From assembly GCF_003024235.1 (NCBI RefSeq), contig NZ_KZ679087.1, positions 1 to 64,000 of the forward strand: a DNA stretch of 64,000 nucleotides, given 5' to 3'. The notes under the pieces are model-generated. The model had not been told where the DNA came from. It searched no databases and saw nothing but the letters and a program-made list of their open reading frames with translations. Below, in pieces: positions 8,804 through 21,336 of the stretch (the stretch's first letter is position 1; each line of letters begins with the position of its first letter). The stretch is from Arenimonas caeni (GTDB lineage Bacteria > Pseudomonadota > Gammaproteobacteria > Xanthomonadales > Xanthomonadaceae). A program made the translations under genes and the position numbers.

Positions 8804-8978
8804 GAAGACCGTCAAAGTCCGCCTGGTCAAGGGCCTGCGCGGCTGCCAGGAGCGCCACCGCGTGTCGGTCCGCGCCCTGGGCCTGAACAAGGTCAATGAC
8901 GTCCGCGAGCTCAAGGACTCCCCGTCCGTGCGCGGCCTGATCAACCAAGTGCATTACCTGGTGCGCGTCGAGTCCTGA
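8796..8978 (+). CDS. rpmD: 50S ribosomal protein L30
   Basis: L30 (60 aa) is a small peripheral 50S protein absent from some lineages. [19 protein letters not shown] and the [22 protein letters not shown] region identify it. The ATG at 8796 lies inside the end of rpsE (overlap 8 bases). rplO follows after 20 bases. Confidence 0.95.
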   Translation: MAEKTVKVRLVKGLRGCQERHRVSVRALGLNKVNDVRELKDSPSVRGLINQVHYLVRVES

Positions 8979-8998
8979 GCGCCCCGAGGAGAACCCAT

Positions 8999-9436
8999 AT
9001 GAAGCTCAATTCCCTCAAGCCCGCCGACGGCGCCCGCAAGGATCGCGTCCGCGTTGGTCGCGGCATCGGCTCCGGCCTCGGCAAGACCGCTGGCCGCGGC
9101 CACAAGGGCTCCTACGCCCGCACCGGCAAGGGCAAGATCAAGCCCGGCTTCGAAGGCGGCCAGATGCCCATGCAGCGTCGCCTGCCGAAGATCGGCTTCC
9201 GCTCGCAGATCAAGAAGGACACCGCCGAGGTGCTCCTGTACCAGCTGGACAAGCTCGAGGCCGGCGAGATCGATTTCGCCGCCCTGCGCGCCGCCAAGCT
9301 GGTGCCGTCCACCGCCAAGCAGGCGAAGGTCGTCAAGAAGGGCGAGCTGACCAAGAAGTTCGTGCTCAAGGGCGTGCTTGCCACGGCCGGCGCGAAGGCT
9401 GCCATCGAGGCTGCCGGCGGCAGCGTGACGGAGTAA
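8999..9436 (+). CDS. rplO: 50S ribosomal protein L15
   Basis: L15 (145 aa) is a late 50S assembly protein with a long glycine- and arginine-rich N-terminal extension ([37 protein letters not shown]) and a globular C-terminal part. It starts 20 bases after rpmD behind GAGGAG (8986-8991). secY begins only four bases after its stop. Confidence 0.97.
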   Translation: MKLNSLKPADGARKDRVRVGRGIGSGLGKTAGRGHKGSYARTGKGKIKPGFEGGQMPMQRRLPKIGFRSQIKKDTAEVLLYQLDKLEAGEIDFAALRAAKLVPSTAKQAKVVKKGELTKKFVLKGVLATAGAKAAIEAAGGSVTE

Positions 9437-9440
9437 AGCC

Positions 9441-10817
9441 TTGGCCCAGTCTCCTTCCGCAGCAGCTTCCCTGGGCGGGCTCGGTAAGTTCACCGAGCTC
9501 CGCCAGCGCCTGGTCTTCGTGCTCCTGGCGCTGGTCGTGTATCGCATCGGCAGCTACATCCCGGTGCCGGGCATCGATCCGCAGCGGATGCTGGAGCTGA
9601 TGGAGAGCCAGCAGGGCACCATCGTGGACATGTTCAACATGTTCTCCGGTGGCGCCCTGAACCGGTTCAGCCTGTTCGCGCTCAACGTCATCCCGTACAT
9701 CTCGTCCTCGATCATCGTCCAGCTCATGGGCCAGATCTACGAGCCCTGGAAGGCGATGAAGAAGGAGGGCGAGAGCGGTCGCCGCAAGCTGACACAATAC
9801 TCGCGCGTCGGCGCCGTGGCCCTGGCCATCGTCCAGGCCGGTTCGATCGCCTCGATGCTCCAGCAGCAGCCGGGCGTGGTCTACCAGCCGGGCATCGGTT
9901 TCGTGCTCACCGCCATCGTGGCGCTCACCGCCGGCACCATCTTCCTGATGTGGCTGGGCGAGCAGATCACCGAGCGCGGCGTCGGCAACGGCATCTCCCT
10001 GATCATCTTCGCCGGTATCGTGGCGAGCCTGCCGGGCGCCGTCGTCGGCACCTTCCAGCAGGTGGCCAGCGGCGAGCTGAGCGGCTTCGCGATCCTGGTG
10101 ATCGTGGCCCTGGTGCTCGGCGTGACCTACTTCGTCGTGTTCATGGAGCGCGGCCAGCGCCGCATCACCGTGAACTACGCGCGTCGCCAGGGTGGCCGCC
10201 AGGCCTACATGAACCAGAGCTCGCACCTGCCGCTCAAGCTCAACATGGCTGGCGTCATTCCGGCGATCTTCGCGTCGAGCCTGATCATGTTCCCGGCGAC
10301 CATGGTCCAGTGGTTCGGGCAGGGCGGCACCGCGCCGACCGATGGCGGCTGGCGCGACCAGCTCAACCTGTTCCTGCAGAACCTGAGCCAGGCCCTGGCC
10401 CCGAGCGAGCCGCTGCACATGCTGCTCTACGGCGCCATGATCATGGGCTTCGCGTTCTTCTACACGGCCCTGGTCTTCAATTCCCAGGAGACCGCGGACA
10501 ACCTCAAGAAGTCCGGCGCCCTGGTGCCGGGCATCCGGCCGGGCAAGGCCACCGCCGACTACATCGACGGCGTGCTGACCCGGCTTACCCTGATCGGCTC
10601 GATCTACCTGGTGCTGGTCTGCCTCCTGCCGGAGGTGATCCGTGCCTTCTGGTCGGTGCCGTTCTACTTCGGTGGCACCTCGCTGCTGATCGTGGTCGTG
10701 GTGGTGATGGATTTCACCGCCCAGGTGCAGGCGCACCTGATGTCGCACCAGTACGAGGGCCTGATGAAGAAGGCCAATTTGAAGGGTGGCTCCCGCGGCG
10801 GTCTGACCCGCGGCTGA
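9441..10817 (+). CDS. secY: Preprotein translocase subunit SecY
   Basis: SecY (458 aa) is the pore of the Sec translocon in the inner membrane, working with SecE, SecG and SecA. About ten hydrophobic segments are visible from [21 protein letters not shown] to [19 protein letters not shown], with the typical cytoplasmic loop [16 protein letters not shown] and the PGIRPGK motif. The start is TTG 9441, the only start that gives the conserved short amphipathic N-terminus; it follows rplO by four bases, so translation is probably coupled. It is the last gene before the 247-base gap. Confidence 0.96.
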   Translation: MAQSPSAAASLGGLGKFTELRQRLVFVLLALVVYRIGSYIPVPGIDPQRMLELMESQQGTIVDMFNMFSGGALNRFSLFALNVIPYISSSIIVQLMGQIYEPWKAMKKEGESGRRKLTQYSRVGAVALAIVQAGSIASMLQQQPGVVYQPGIGFVLTAIVALTAGTIFLMWLGEQITERGVGNGISLIIFAGIVASLPGAVVGTFQQVASGELSGFAILVIVALVLGVTYFVVFMERGQRRITVNYARRQGGRQAYMNQSSHLPLKLNMAGVIPAIFASSLIMFPATMVQWFGQGGTAPTDGGWRDQLNLFLQNLSQALAPSEPLHMLLYGAMIMGFAFFYTALVFNSQETADNLKKSGALVPGIRPGKATADYIDGVLTRLTLIGSIYLVLVCLLPEVIRAFWSVPFYFGGTSLLIVVVVVMDFTAQVQAHLMSHQYEGLMKKANLKGGSRGGLTRG

Positions 10818-11064
10818 GAGTCACGCACAATGGGCGGTCCGCGCGGCAGCTTGGCGCGCGGATGAACCAGCCCCCGTCCCTGCGCTGGAGTAGCGCGGGG
10901 CGCCCGGACCGCAAGGGAAGGGCAGGGGCCGGTTCGTCGCCGGAGCATGGGCACACTCCCCATGCCGGGTTCCGGGGCCATTTGGCCCGGGGGCTACAAT
11001 TTAACCCCAAGCTAATGTATTATTTCCGATTCACTGCGCTCAATTTTTGTTTGGAGATCGCCTG
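10818..11064 (+). promoter_or_regulatory. Structured 247-base secY-rpsM gap (alpha leader)
   Basis: This space holds no gene; in E. coli rpmJ (L36) lies here, and no L36-like frame is present. Structures include an 8-bp long-range stem (10834-10841 with 10905-10912) enclosing a 5-bp hairpin (10882-10886 with 10892-10896), then a 7-bp hairpin (10945-10951 with 10959-10965). An AT-rich stretch follows with TACAAT (10995-11000) and TATTAT (11018-11023) as possible -10 elements, neither with a good -35. A separate alpha promoter or an S4-responsive leader is possible but unproven. Confidence 0.5.
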
Positions 11065-11421
11065 ATGGCGCGCATCGCGGGTGTCAACCTGCCTGTCCAG
11101 AAGCATGTCTGGGTGGGCCTGCAGAGTATCTTTGGCATCGGCCGTACCCGGTCGAAGCTCGTTTGCGAGGCGGCTGGTGTCGCCCCGTCCACCAAGATCC
11201 GGGACCTGTCGGAGCCTGAAATCGAGCGCATCCGCGCCGAAGTGGCCAAGTACACGGTCGAGGGCGACCTTCGTCGCGAGGTCGGTATGTCGATCAAGCG
11301 TCTGATGGACCTGGGCTGCTATCGCGGCCTGCGCCACCGTCGTGGCCTGCCGATGCGCGGCCAGCGCACCCGTACCAATGCCCGCACCCGCAAGGGTCCG
11401 CGCAAAGCCATCAAGAAGTAA
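11065..11421 (+). CDS. rpsM: 30S ribosomal protein S13
   Basis: S13 (118 aa) is a head protein bridging to the 50S subunit. [19 protein letters not shown] and the basic [20 protein letters not shown] tail are signatures. Start ATG 11065 has TTGGAGA upstream (11051-11057). An in-frame ATG 18 bases earlier is rejected because relatives begin MARIAGVN. It heads the alpha group (rpsM-rpsK-rpsD-rpoA-rplQ) and follows a long structured gap. Confidence 0.96.
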   Translation: MARIAGVNLPVQKHVWVGLQSIFGIGRTRSKLVCEAAGVAPSTKIRDLSEPEIERIRAEVAKYTVEGDLRREVGMSIKRLMDLGCYRGLRHRRGLPMRGQRTRTNARTRKGPRKAIKK

Positions 11422-11433
11422 GGACCTGGCCCC

Positions 11434-11823
11434 ATGAATAAGCCGGCTACCAAGACGAAGAAGAAGATCAAGCGCGTCGTCACCGACGGCATCGCGCATG
11501 TCCACGCTTCGTTCAACAACACCATCGTGACCATCACCGACCGCCAGGGCAATGCGCTGTCGTGGGCTACCTCGGGCGGCGCGGGTTTCCGCGGTTCCCG
11601 CAAGTCCACCCCGTTCGCCGCCCAGGTCGCCGCCGAAAAGGCCGGCAAGGTCGCGCTTGAGTACGGCGTGAAGACGCTGGAAGTCCGCATCAAGGGCCCC
11701 GGCCCGGGCCGTGAGTCGGCCGTGCGTTCGCTCAATGCCTGCGGTTACAAGATCACCAACATCATCGACGTCACCCCGATCCCGCACAACGGGTGCCGGC
11801 CGCCGAAGAAGCGCCGCGTCTAA
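11434..11823 (+). CDS. rpsK: 30S ribosomal protein S11
   Basis: S11 (129 aa) forms part of the platform near the mRNA exit. The core [19 protein letters not shown] and C-terminal [16 protein letters not shown] are intact; the Asn-Gly near the end is the known isoaspartate site in the E. coli protein. Twelve bases after rpsM, 21 before rpsD. Confidence 0.97.
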   Translation: MNKPATKTKKKIKRVVTDGIAHVHASFNNTIVTITDRQGNALSWATSGGAGFRGSRKSTPFAAQVAAEKAGKVALEYGVKTLEVRIKGPGPGRESAVRSLNACGYKITNIIDVTPIPHNGCRPPKKRRV

Positions 11824-11844
11824 CGGGAACAGGAGACTACACAC

Positions 11845-12474
<630 letters not shown>

Positions 12475-12496
12475 TCCTCCAGGAGACACCTTGACC

Positions 12497-13492
12497 ATGA
12501 CGGTTACCGCCACCCAGGTGCTGCGCCCGCGCGGCCCGCACATCGAACGCCTCGGTTCCAACCGCGCCAAGGTGGTCATCGAGCCGCTGGAGCGCGGCTA
12601 CGGCCACACGCTGGGCAACGCCCTGCGTCGCGTGCTGCTCTCGTCCATCCCCGGCTTCGCCATCACGGAAGTCGAGATTGACGGCGTGCTCCACGAGTAC
12701 ACCACCGTCGAGGGCCTGCAGGAGGACGTGCTTGAAGTCCTGCTCAACCTCAAGGACGTGGCCATCCGCATGCACAACGTGGACCACACCACGCTGAGCC
12801 TGCAGAAGAAGGGCCCGGGCGTCGTCACCGCCGGCGACATCAAGACCGACCACAACGTCGAGATCATCAATCCCGACCACGTGATCTGCACCCTGACCAA
12901 GGACACGGCGCTGAACATGCGCCTGAAGATCGAGCGCGGTTTCGGCTACCAGCCGGCCGCCGATCGCCGCCGCCCGGACGAAGAGTCCCGGGCGATCGGT
13001 CGCCTGGTCCTGGACGCCACGTTCTCGCCGGTCCGCCGCGTCGCCTACGCCGTCGAGGCCGCCCGCGTCGAGCAGCGCACCGACCTGGACAAGCTGGTGC
13101 TCGAGATCGAGACCAACGGCACCATCGATGCCGAGGACGCGATCCGTACCGCCGCCGACATCCTGACCGACCAGCTCTCGGTGTTCGGTGACTTCACCCA
13201 GCGCGAGCGCGGCCCGGCCAAGACCACGGCCTCGGGCGTCGACCCGGTGCTCCTGCGCCCGATCGACGACCTCGAGCTGACGGTGCGTTCGGCCAACTGC
13301 CTCAAGGCCGAGAACATCTACTACATCGGCGACCTGATCCAGCGTACCGAGGTCGAGCTGCTCAAGACCCCGAACCTTGGCAAGAAGTCGCTCACCGAGA
13401 TCAAGGAAGTCCTCGCCCAGCGCGGCCTTTCCCTCGGCATGAAGCTGGAGAACTGGCCGCCGGCCGGTCTGCAGCAGGGCATGCTGGGCTGA
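12497..13492 (+). CDS. rpoA: RNA polymerase alpha subunit
   Basis: Alpha (331 aa) dimerises to nucleate RNA polymerase and binds UP elements and activators with its C-terminal domain. The N-terminal domain includes [20 protein letters not shown] (dimer core) and [15 protein letters not shown]; the CTD includes [18 protein letters not shown] and [18 protein letters not shown] place the start at ATG 12497 ([13 protein letters not shown]), matching relatives. A TTG at 12491 is better spaced from AGGAG (12480-12484) and would add two residues, so the start is uncertain by six bases. Confidence 0.96.
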   Translation: MTVTATQVLRPRGPHIERLGSNRAKVVIEPLERGYGHTLGNALRRVLLSSIPGFAITEVEIDGVLHEYTTVEGLQEDVLEVLLNLKDVAIRMHNVDHTTLSLQKKGPGVVTAGDIKTDHNVEIINPDHVICTLTKDTALNMRLKIERGFGYQPAADRRRPDEESRAIGRLVLDATFSPVRRVAYAVEAARVEQRTDLDKLVLEIETNGTIDAEDAIRTAADILTDQLSVFGDFTQRERGPAKTTASGVDPVLLRPIDDLELTVRSANCLKAENIYYIGDLIQRTEVELLKTPNLGKKSLTEIKEVLAQRGLSLGMKLENWPPAGLQQGMLG

Positions 13493-13521
13493 GCCCGGAA
13501 TTCACTTAAGGAAACACGACC

Positions 13522-13905
13522 ATGCGCCACCAGAAATCCGGCCGCAAGTTCAGCCGCACCAGCGCCCATCGCGAAGCGATGTTCAGCAACATGGCTGCGT
13601 CCCTGATCAAGCACGAGCTGATCCGTACCACCCTGCCGAAGGCGAAGGAACTTCGCCGCGTCGCCGAGCCGCTGATCACCATCGGCAAGACCGACGGCGT
13701 CGCCAACCGCCGCCTCGCCATGTCGCGCCTGCGTGACAAGGAAGCGGTGGGCAAGCTGTTCGTCGAGCTGGGCCCGCGTTACCAGGCCCGTCCCGGCGGC
13801 TACCTGCGCATCCTCAAGTGCGGCTTCCGTCCGGGCGACAACGCCCCGATGGCTTACGTCGAGCTGGTGGACCGCCCGCAGGCGGCCACCGAAGCGGCCG
13901 AGTAA
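13522..13905 (+). CDS. rplQ: 50S ribosomal protein L17
   Basis: L17 (127 aa) lies near the tunnel exit. [20 protein letters not shown] and the [18 protein letters not shown]-terminal segment are diagnostic. It starts 29 bases after rpoA behind AAGGAAA and ends the superoperon: a GC-rich hairpin follows 24 bases after its stop. Confidence 0.97.
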   Translation: MRHQKSGRKFSRTSAHREAMFSNMAASLIKHELIRTTLPKAKELRRVAEPLITIGKTDGVANRRLAMSRLRDKEAVGKLFVELGPRYQARPGGYLRILKCGFRPGDNAPMAYVELVDRPQAATEAAE

Positions 13906-13929
13906 GGCCTGCTCGCAAGGCAAGACCCC

Positions 13930-13955
13930 AGGACCCCGGCCCCGGCCGGGGTCCT
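13930..13955 (+). terminator. Terminator hairpin after rplQ
   Basis: A perfect 11-bp GC-rich stem (13930-13940 with 13945-13955) closes a CCCG loop. Only GCGTT follows rather than a T-run, so it is a strong structure with weak intrinsic-terminator character. It marks the end of the ribosomal superoperon. Confidence 0.6.
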
Positions 13956-13962
13956 GCGTTAT

Positions 13963-14034
13963 GGGGTCAGGTTCAATTTTCCCCGATGCAGCGCGAGGGC
14001 CGGCGGGCCGCGGGGGAAAATTGAACCTGACCCC
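13963..14034. repeat. Perfect 22-bp inverted repeat (REP/MITE-like)
   Basis: Arms at 13963-13984 and 14013-14034 are exact reverse complements (22 of 22) around a 28-base GC-rich spacer. Each arm runs from GGGGTCAGGTTCAA to TTTTCCCC (left arm reading). Similar GGGGTCAGGTTCAA-type termini are, from memory, associated with RAYT/REP or MITE-like elements in beta- and gammaproteobacteria. No transposase is nearby, so this would be a non-autonomous copy inserted between rplQ and dsbB. Confidence 0.7.
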
Positions 14035-14067
14035 TTCCTGGAACTTCGCCGCCGGGCTGTGGTCGGT

Positions 14068-14073
14068 TACGCT
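14068..14073 (+). promoter_or_regulatory. Possible -10 element of dsbB
   Basis: TACGCT lies 26 bases before the dsbB start and resembles the -10-like element upstream of leuS (TACGCT, 63427-63432). No convincing -35 is seen; part of the upstream region would be the inverted repeat. Weak evidence. Confidence 0.3.
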
Positions 14074-14099
14074 GACGCCTCCGCCAACGCACGCCACCC

Positions 14100-14609
14100 A
14101 TGAACGCCAATCCTTTCACCTGGGGCTTCCGGGCCCAGTACCTCACCGGCTTCCTGCTGTGCGTGGCCCTGCTTGCGTACGCCCTGTACGTCCAGTTCGG
14201 CATGCTGATGGCGCCGTGCCCGCTTTGCATCCTGCAGCGCATCGCCTTCGCGGCCATGGGCCTGGCCTTCCTGGCCGGTGGCCTGCATGCGCCGAAGGGG
14301 CAGTGGGGCCGCCGCATTTACGGCCTGCTGGTGTTCCTGCCTGCCGCTGCCGGCGCCGGCGTGGCCGGCCGCCACGTGTGGCTGCAGTCGCTGCCGCCGA
14401 GCGACGTGCCGCTGTGCAGCTCGATGGGCCTTGAATACATGATCGAGGCCCAGGGGCCGTTCAAGGCGCTCTCGAGCGTCCTGGCCGGCTCCGGCGAGTG
14501 CGCCAAGGTCGACTGGACTTTCCTCGGCCTGTCCATGCCCACCTGGACCCTCGCCTGGTTCGTCGGCCTCGGCGTGGCCGCCCTCTGGGCCGGCTGGCGC
14601 CGCCGCTGA
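14100..14609 (+). CDS. dsbB: Disulfide bond formation protein DsbB
   Basis: DsbB (169 aa) is an inner-membrane quinone reductase that reoxidises periplasmic DsbA. Four hydrophobic segments are visible (about residues 15-32, 45-63, 72-90 and 146-165). The first catalytic pair is Cys40-Pro-Leu-Cys43 in the family motif [11 protein letters not shown], and the second pair is Cys106 and Cys134 in the periplasmic loop, so all four redox cysteines are present. It stands alone between the ribosomal operon and the DAHP synthase; a DsbA partner is not in the window. Confidence 0.95.
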   Translation: MNANPFTWGFRAQYLTGFLLCVALLAYALYVQFGMLMAPCPLCILQRIAFAAMGLAFLAGGLHAPKGQWGRRIYGLLVFLPAAAGAGVAGRHVWLQSLPPSDVPLCSSMGLEYMIEAQGPFKALSSVLAGSGECAKVDWTFLGLSMPTWTLAWFVGLGVAALWAGWRRR

Positions 14610-14699
14610 TTCGTTTCGTCGCGTCGCCTGCACGGGGGCCTCGCGACCCCTGTGGCATCATCACCGTGCACCCACCCCAAGAGCACGGATGATCCCCGC

Positions 14700-16094
<1,395 letters not shown>

Positions 16095-16118
16095 GCGGGC
16101 CCAAGAAGGGGCGGGGAG

Positions 16119-16143
16119 GGGTGGCCGCGAGGGGCGGCCACCC
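16119..16143. terminator. Bidirectional hairpin terminator (DAHP synthase/typA)
   Basis: A 10-bp perfect GC stem (16119-16128 with 16134-16143) with a GAGGG loop lies in the 55-base gap between the two convergent genes. No T-run on either side, so intrinsic termination would be weak. Confidence 0.55.
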
Positions 16144-16149
16144 GTGGCC

Positions 16150-17994
<1,845 letters not shown>

Positions 17995-18042
17995 GCGAAG
18001 GGGCGCCGGGGGCGCTTTCTCGTGGGAAAAAATGAGTCGTTC

Positions 18043-18051
18043 AGTGTATCA
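18043..18051 (-). promoter_or_regulatory. typA: Extended -10 promoter of typA
   Basis: On the minus strand TGATACACT (18051 down to 18043) matches an extended -10 (TGnTAnnnT), placing a start near 18036 and a 5' leader of about 42 bases. No good -35 is visible. Confidence 0.4.
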
Positions 18052-18155
18052 CGGAATCCGGGTCTTGCCGTCGCCCGGGCGCCAGGGCGGGGCGGCTGTG
18101 GCATCCTAGCGCCCCCGCCGGGTTCCGCCCGGCTCCTGCCATCCGGAGTCCCGCC

Positions 18156-18659
<504 letters not shown>

Positions 18660-18666
18660 ACCGGGC

Positions 18667-18690
18667 CGGGCGGGGCGCCGGCCCCGCCCG
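18667..18690. terminator. Bidirectional hairpin (ppiB/lipoprotein)
   Basis: A perfect 10-bp GC-only stem (18667-18676 with 18681-18690) with loop GCCG fills the 33-base gap between two convergent genes. No T-run is present. Confidence 0.5.
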
Positions 18691-18692
18691 CC

Positions 18693-19280
18693 TCAGCGCA
18701 CGAAGCGCAGGCTGGAGAACATCCGGTCCACCGCCGCGGCGTCGCGCGGGTAGTAGTGCTCCTCCGGCGCCACCCAGACCAGCAGGTTCAGCCGGCCGTC
18801 GCGTTCGGCTGCGGCGGCCATGCCGCGATAGCGCAGTCCCCGGCCATTGGCCATCGACAGGTCGAAACGCAGGCCGGGAACGCCGCCGAAATTCGCCGGG
18901 CGCAGGCCTTCCGAGTCGACCTGCGCCCAGCCGGCGCCGCGCAGCGCGTCGAGCATGACGTCGCGCACTTCGTCGGGCCGCATGCCGGCCCGGAACCAGG
19001 GGCCGTCCGGGCGGCTCCTGCGTTCGCGCGCGCCGAGGAAGACATGCTCGCCCGGGCGCACTTTCGAAATGATGTTCAGCTGGTTGAGCGGGGCGCCGTC
19101 GATCGTCCACAGCTCCTGTCGCGTGGCCCGGGTGCGGGCCCAGTCCAGGTCGGTCTGCAGGGCCATGTCGAACACAGTGGCCTCGCCGGCGGACTGCAGG
19201 CGGCCACCGGTGCCGGCGCAGGCCGCCAGCAGCAGGAACAGGGCCGCCAGCAGGGCGGCACGAAGCAGGGCAGGGCTCAC
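18693..19280 (-). CDS. Putative lipoprotein, third gene of the M48 operon
   Basis: A 195-aa protein starting at GTG 19280 with a lipoprotein signal: hydrophobic residues 4-18 then the lipobox LLAAC with Cys21. I do not recognise a named family. The mature part has mixed alpha/beta character, with conserved-looking blocks DLDWARTRATRQELWTIDG, LNQLNIISKVRPGEHVF and HYYPRDAAAVDRMFSSLRFV. The start overlaps the stop of the M48 protease gene (GTGA), so the two are translationally coupled, suggesting a shared envelope function. Outer- or inner-membrane anchoring on the periplasmic side is inferred. Confidence 0.75.
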   Translation of the reverse strand: MSPALLRAALLAALFLLLAACAGTGGRLQSAGEATVFDMALQTDLDWARTRATRQELWTIDGAPLNQLNIISKVRPGEHVFLGARERRSRPDGPWFRAGMRPDEVRDVMLDALRGAGWAQVDSEGLRPANFGGVPGLRFDLSMANGRGLRYRGMAAAAERDGRLNLLVWVAPEEHYYPRDAAAVDRMFSSLRFVR

Positions 19281-20461
19281 GGCGAGGCCTCCAGTTGTTC
19301 TAGGTATTGGTGCACGAAGGCCGCGTCGTCGGCCTCGGGCGCCAGGGCCAGGTAGCGGGCGAGGGCCTCGCGTGCCCCGGCGCGGTCGCCCTGGTCGCGA
19401 AGGGCCAGCCCGTGTTCGCGCCAGGCGGCCGCCGGCGCGCCCGGCAGGGCCAGGGACTCGGCGTAGAGGGCGCGGGCCCGGGCCAGGTCGCCGGCCTCGT
19501 TGCGGCGGCGATGCGCCTCGCCCAGGTAGAACGCGTAGGCGCCCTGCAGGTCGTCCGGCGCGCCCTCGCGCAGGTCGGAGAGCACCTGCACCGAGGTGTC
19601 GTACATGCGCCGGCCCAGCTCACGTTCGAGCCAGGTGGCCAGGAAGGGGCGAACCGCCTCGAGGTAGGCCTCGCGCCCGCGCTCGCCGGTGGCGCCGCCG
19701 GCCTGGGCCGCCTCGGCGGCGGCCCGCACGTCGGCCAGGCGCTCGGCGGTGCGCGGGTGGCTGGCGAACACGGGCAGCGGCTTGCCGTAGCGGCGGGCGT
19801 CCTCCTCGTCCTTCATGCGCTGCCAGAGCCGGGCGCCGGCCATCGGGTCGTAACCCTGGGCGAGCGCGGCCGCGAAACCAGTGACATCGGCTTCGCGCTC
19901 GGCGTCGCGGGAATAGCCGTACAGGGAGGCGGCGCCCACCAGCCCGGCCAGCTGGCCGGCCGGACCCACCCCCGCGCCCCAGGCCAGCAACCCGAAGGAG
20001 CTCAGGAAGGCCGACGTGCGCCGGGTCTTGCGCCACAGGGCGATCGAGTGGCGGTGCTTGTAGTGCGCGTATTCGTGGCCCAGCACGAGGGCCAGTTCGG
20101 ACTCGTCCTGGAAGCGCAGCAGGGCGCCGGTCCAGACCACCATCATGCCGTTGGGCGCCATCGAGGCGTTGAACCAGGGCTGTTCGACGATGTACACGCG
20201 CAGGTCGTCGCAGTGCCCGGCCGCGACCTTGCAGGCGACGCCGCGCACGTAGGCGTTCAGGGCCGGGTCGCGCACCAGTGCCGGGTGCTGGCGCAGTTCG
20301 CGCTCGCTGCGCTCCATGGCGTACCAGAGTTCATCCTCGTCGCTTCCCGGCGGCGGGCGCTGGCCGGGGGCGGCGTCGGGCAGCTCGGCGGCGCCGGCCA
20401 GGCCGGCGGCGAGCGCCAGCGCAAGCACAGGCAACCAGCGCGGGCGGCACCGGGCGCTCAA
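19277..20461 (-). CDS. Periplasmic M48-family metalloprotease with C-terminal repeats
   Basis: A zinc protease of family M48 (394 aa from TTG 20461), resembling BepA/LoiP-type envelope quality-control enzymes. It has a signal sequence (about residues 10-25), the zinc site H-E-Y-A-H at residues 129-133, and a downstream third-ligand motif DAEREADVTGF. The C-terminal third (EAHRRRNEAGDLARARALY; AAWREHGLALRDQGDRAGA) is helical and TPR-like, as in BepA. TTG 20461 is chosen because it overlaps the upstream stop (TTGA). The frame stays open far upstream but only through the preceding gene in another frame. Substrates are unknown. Confidence 0.88.
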   Translation of the reverse strand: MSARCRPRWLPVLALALAAGLAGAAELPDAAPGQRPPPGSDEDELWYAMERSERELRQHPALVRDPALNAYVRGVACKVAAGHCDDLRVYIVEQPWFNASMAPNGMMVVWTGALLRFQDESELALVLGHEYAHYKHRHSIALWRKTRRTSAFLSSFGLLAWGAGVGPAGQLAGLVGAASLYGYSRDAEREADVTGFAAALAQGYDPMAGARLWQRMKDEEDARRYGKPLPVFASHPRTAERLADVRAAAEAAQAGGATGERGREAYLEAVRPFLATWLERELGRRMYDTSVQVLSDLREGAPDDLQGAYAFYLGEAHRRRNEAGDLARARALYAESLALPGAPAAAWREHGLALRDQGDRAGAREALARYLALAPEADDAAFVHQYLEQLEASP

Positions 20462-21204
20462 AGGGGAAGTCCCGTGAGCATCTGTTTGGCGGTGCGCTCG
20501 GCCCCCTCGGCGTCGCGCAGGTCGCCGGTCTGGTTGGCCATCAGGTTGAACCAGACCACCTGGCCCGTGCGCAGGTCGACCAGGGTGGCCACGCCCACCT
20601 GCTGGCCGCCGCCGATGTCCACCACCTGGCCGACCGCGGCGCCGGCGAGCAGGGCGAGCACGCGCAGGGCGACCCGTCCGCCGCTGGTGTAGCTGTCGCG
20701 GACGTAGGTGAACAGCGCGTAGTCGGCCCCGGTGGCCTCGCGAAGCTCGGACACGCCGTCGCCGAGCGTCCAGTCCAGGCGCCGGCCCTTGGTGGCCAGG
20801 TGGCTGCCGGAGCGGGTGTAGACGGCGATGCTCATCGCCACGGCCTCGTTGAGCCGCACCAGCTGGCCCAGGCGCGACTCGGCCGGCAGGTCGTCGGGCA
20901 GGTCGAATGCCGGCACGGTGGCGCTGCCCCTGGCTTCGAGCAGGCGCCCGACCGCCTCGGGATAGAGGCGGCGCGCCGCGTCGGACCATTCGCGGCGTGG
21001 CTCGAGCAGCCCGCCGGCGGTGACCAGGCTCAGTTCGATGTCCGGCTCGACGATCACCACGCTGCCGGCGATCCGGACCGGCTTGCCGGCCTCGTCGGTG
21101 GCCACCCGGTCCTGGTTGTAGGCCTGGGCCGGCAGGCAGAGCGACAGCAGCAGGAAAAGCAGGGGCGCGAAGGCGCGCGGGAACGTTGTCTGGCGCTGGG
21201 TCAT
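20458..21204 (-). CDS. Exported FlgO-like protein
   Basis: A 248-aa exported protein with a clear signal peptide (MTQRQTTFPRAFAPLLFLLL then PAQA). The mature region contains ALFTYVRDSYTSGGRVALRV and VATLVDLRTGQVVWFNLM, a pattern like FlgO/GUN4-independent lipoprotein-like CsgG/TolB-N folds that sense or report soluble state; I cannot be more specific. It is the first gene of a minus-strand operon with the M48 protease (stop/start overlap) and a lipoprotein. A longer frame extends upstream across the divergent aminotransferase, but the signal peptide fixes ATG 21204. Confidence 0.7.
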   Translation of the reverse strand: MTQRQTTFPRAFAPLLFLLLSLCLPAQAYNQDRVATDEAGKPVRIAGSVVIVEPDIELSLVTAGGLLEPRREWSDAARRLYPEAVGRLLEARGSATVPAFDLPDDLPAESRLGQLVRLNEAVAMSIAVYTRSGSHLATKGRRLDWTLGDGVSELREATGADYALFTYVRDSYTSGGRVALRVLALLAGAAVGQVVDIGGGQQVGVATLVDLRTGQVVWFNLMANQTGDLRDAEGAERTAKQMLTGLPL

Positions 21205-21283
21205 GGCGGGGCCTCCCTGACCGAAGCATGCCTGATCCGGGGCCGCTGGCAAGCCCCGGGCGGGGCGTCGGCCGGGGGCGGCA

Positions 21284-21292
21284 TGGTATCCT
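21284..21292 (+). promoter_or_regulatory. Extended -10 promoter of aminotransferase-mdh
   Basis: TGGTATCCT (21284-21292) is an extended -10 match 45 bases upstream of the aminotransferase start. No clear -35. It would drive the aminotransferase and probably mdh. Confidence 0.4.
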
Positions 21293-21336
21293 TTCGGGGT
21301 TTTCCATCCCGCCAACCCACCCCCGCGAGGATCGTG

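Noticed and set aside
19277-21307. 676-aa minus-strand frame fused to the M48 protease
   Set aside because: The upstream 280 residues are the FlgO-like gene read in the wrong frame; the protease starts at the TTG overlapping that gene's stop.
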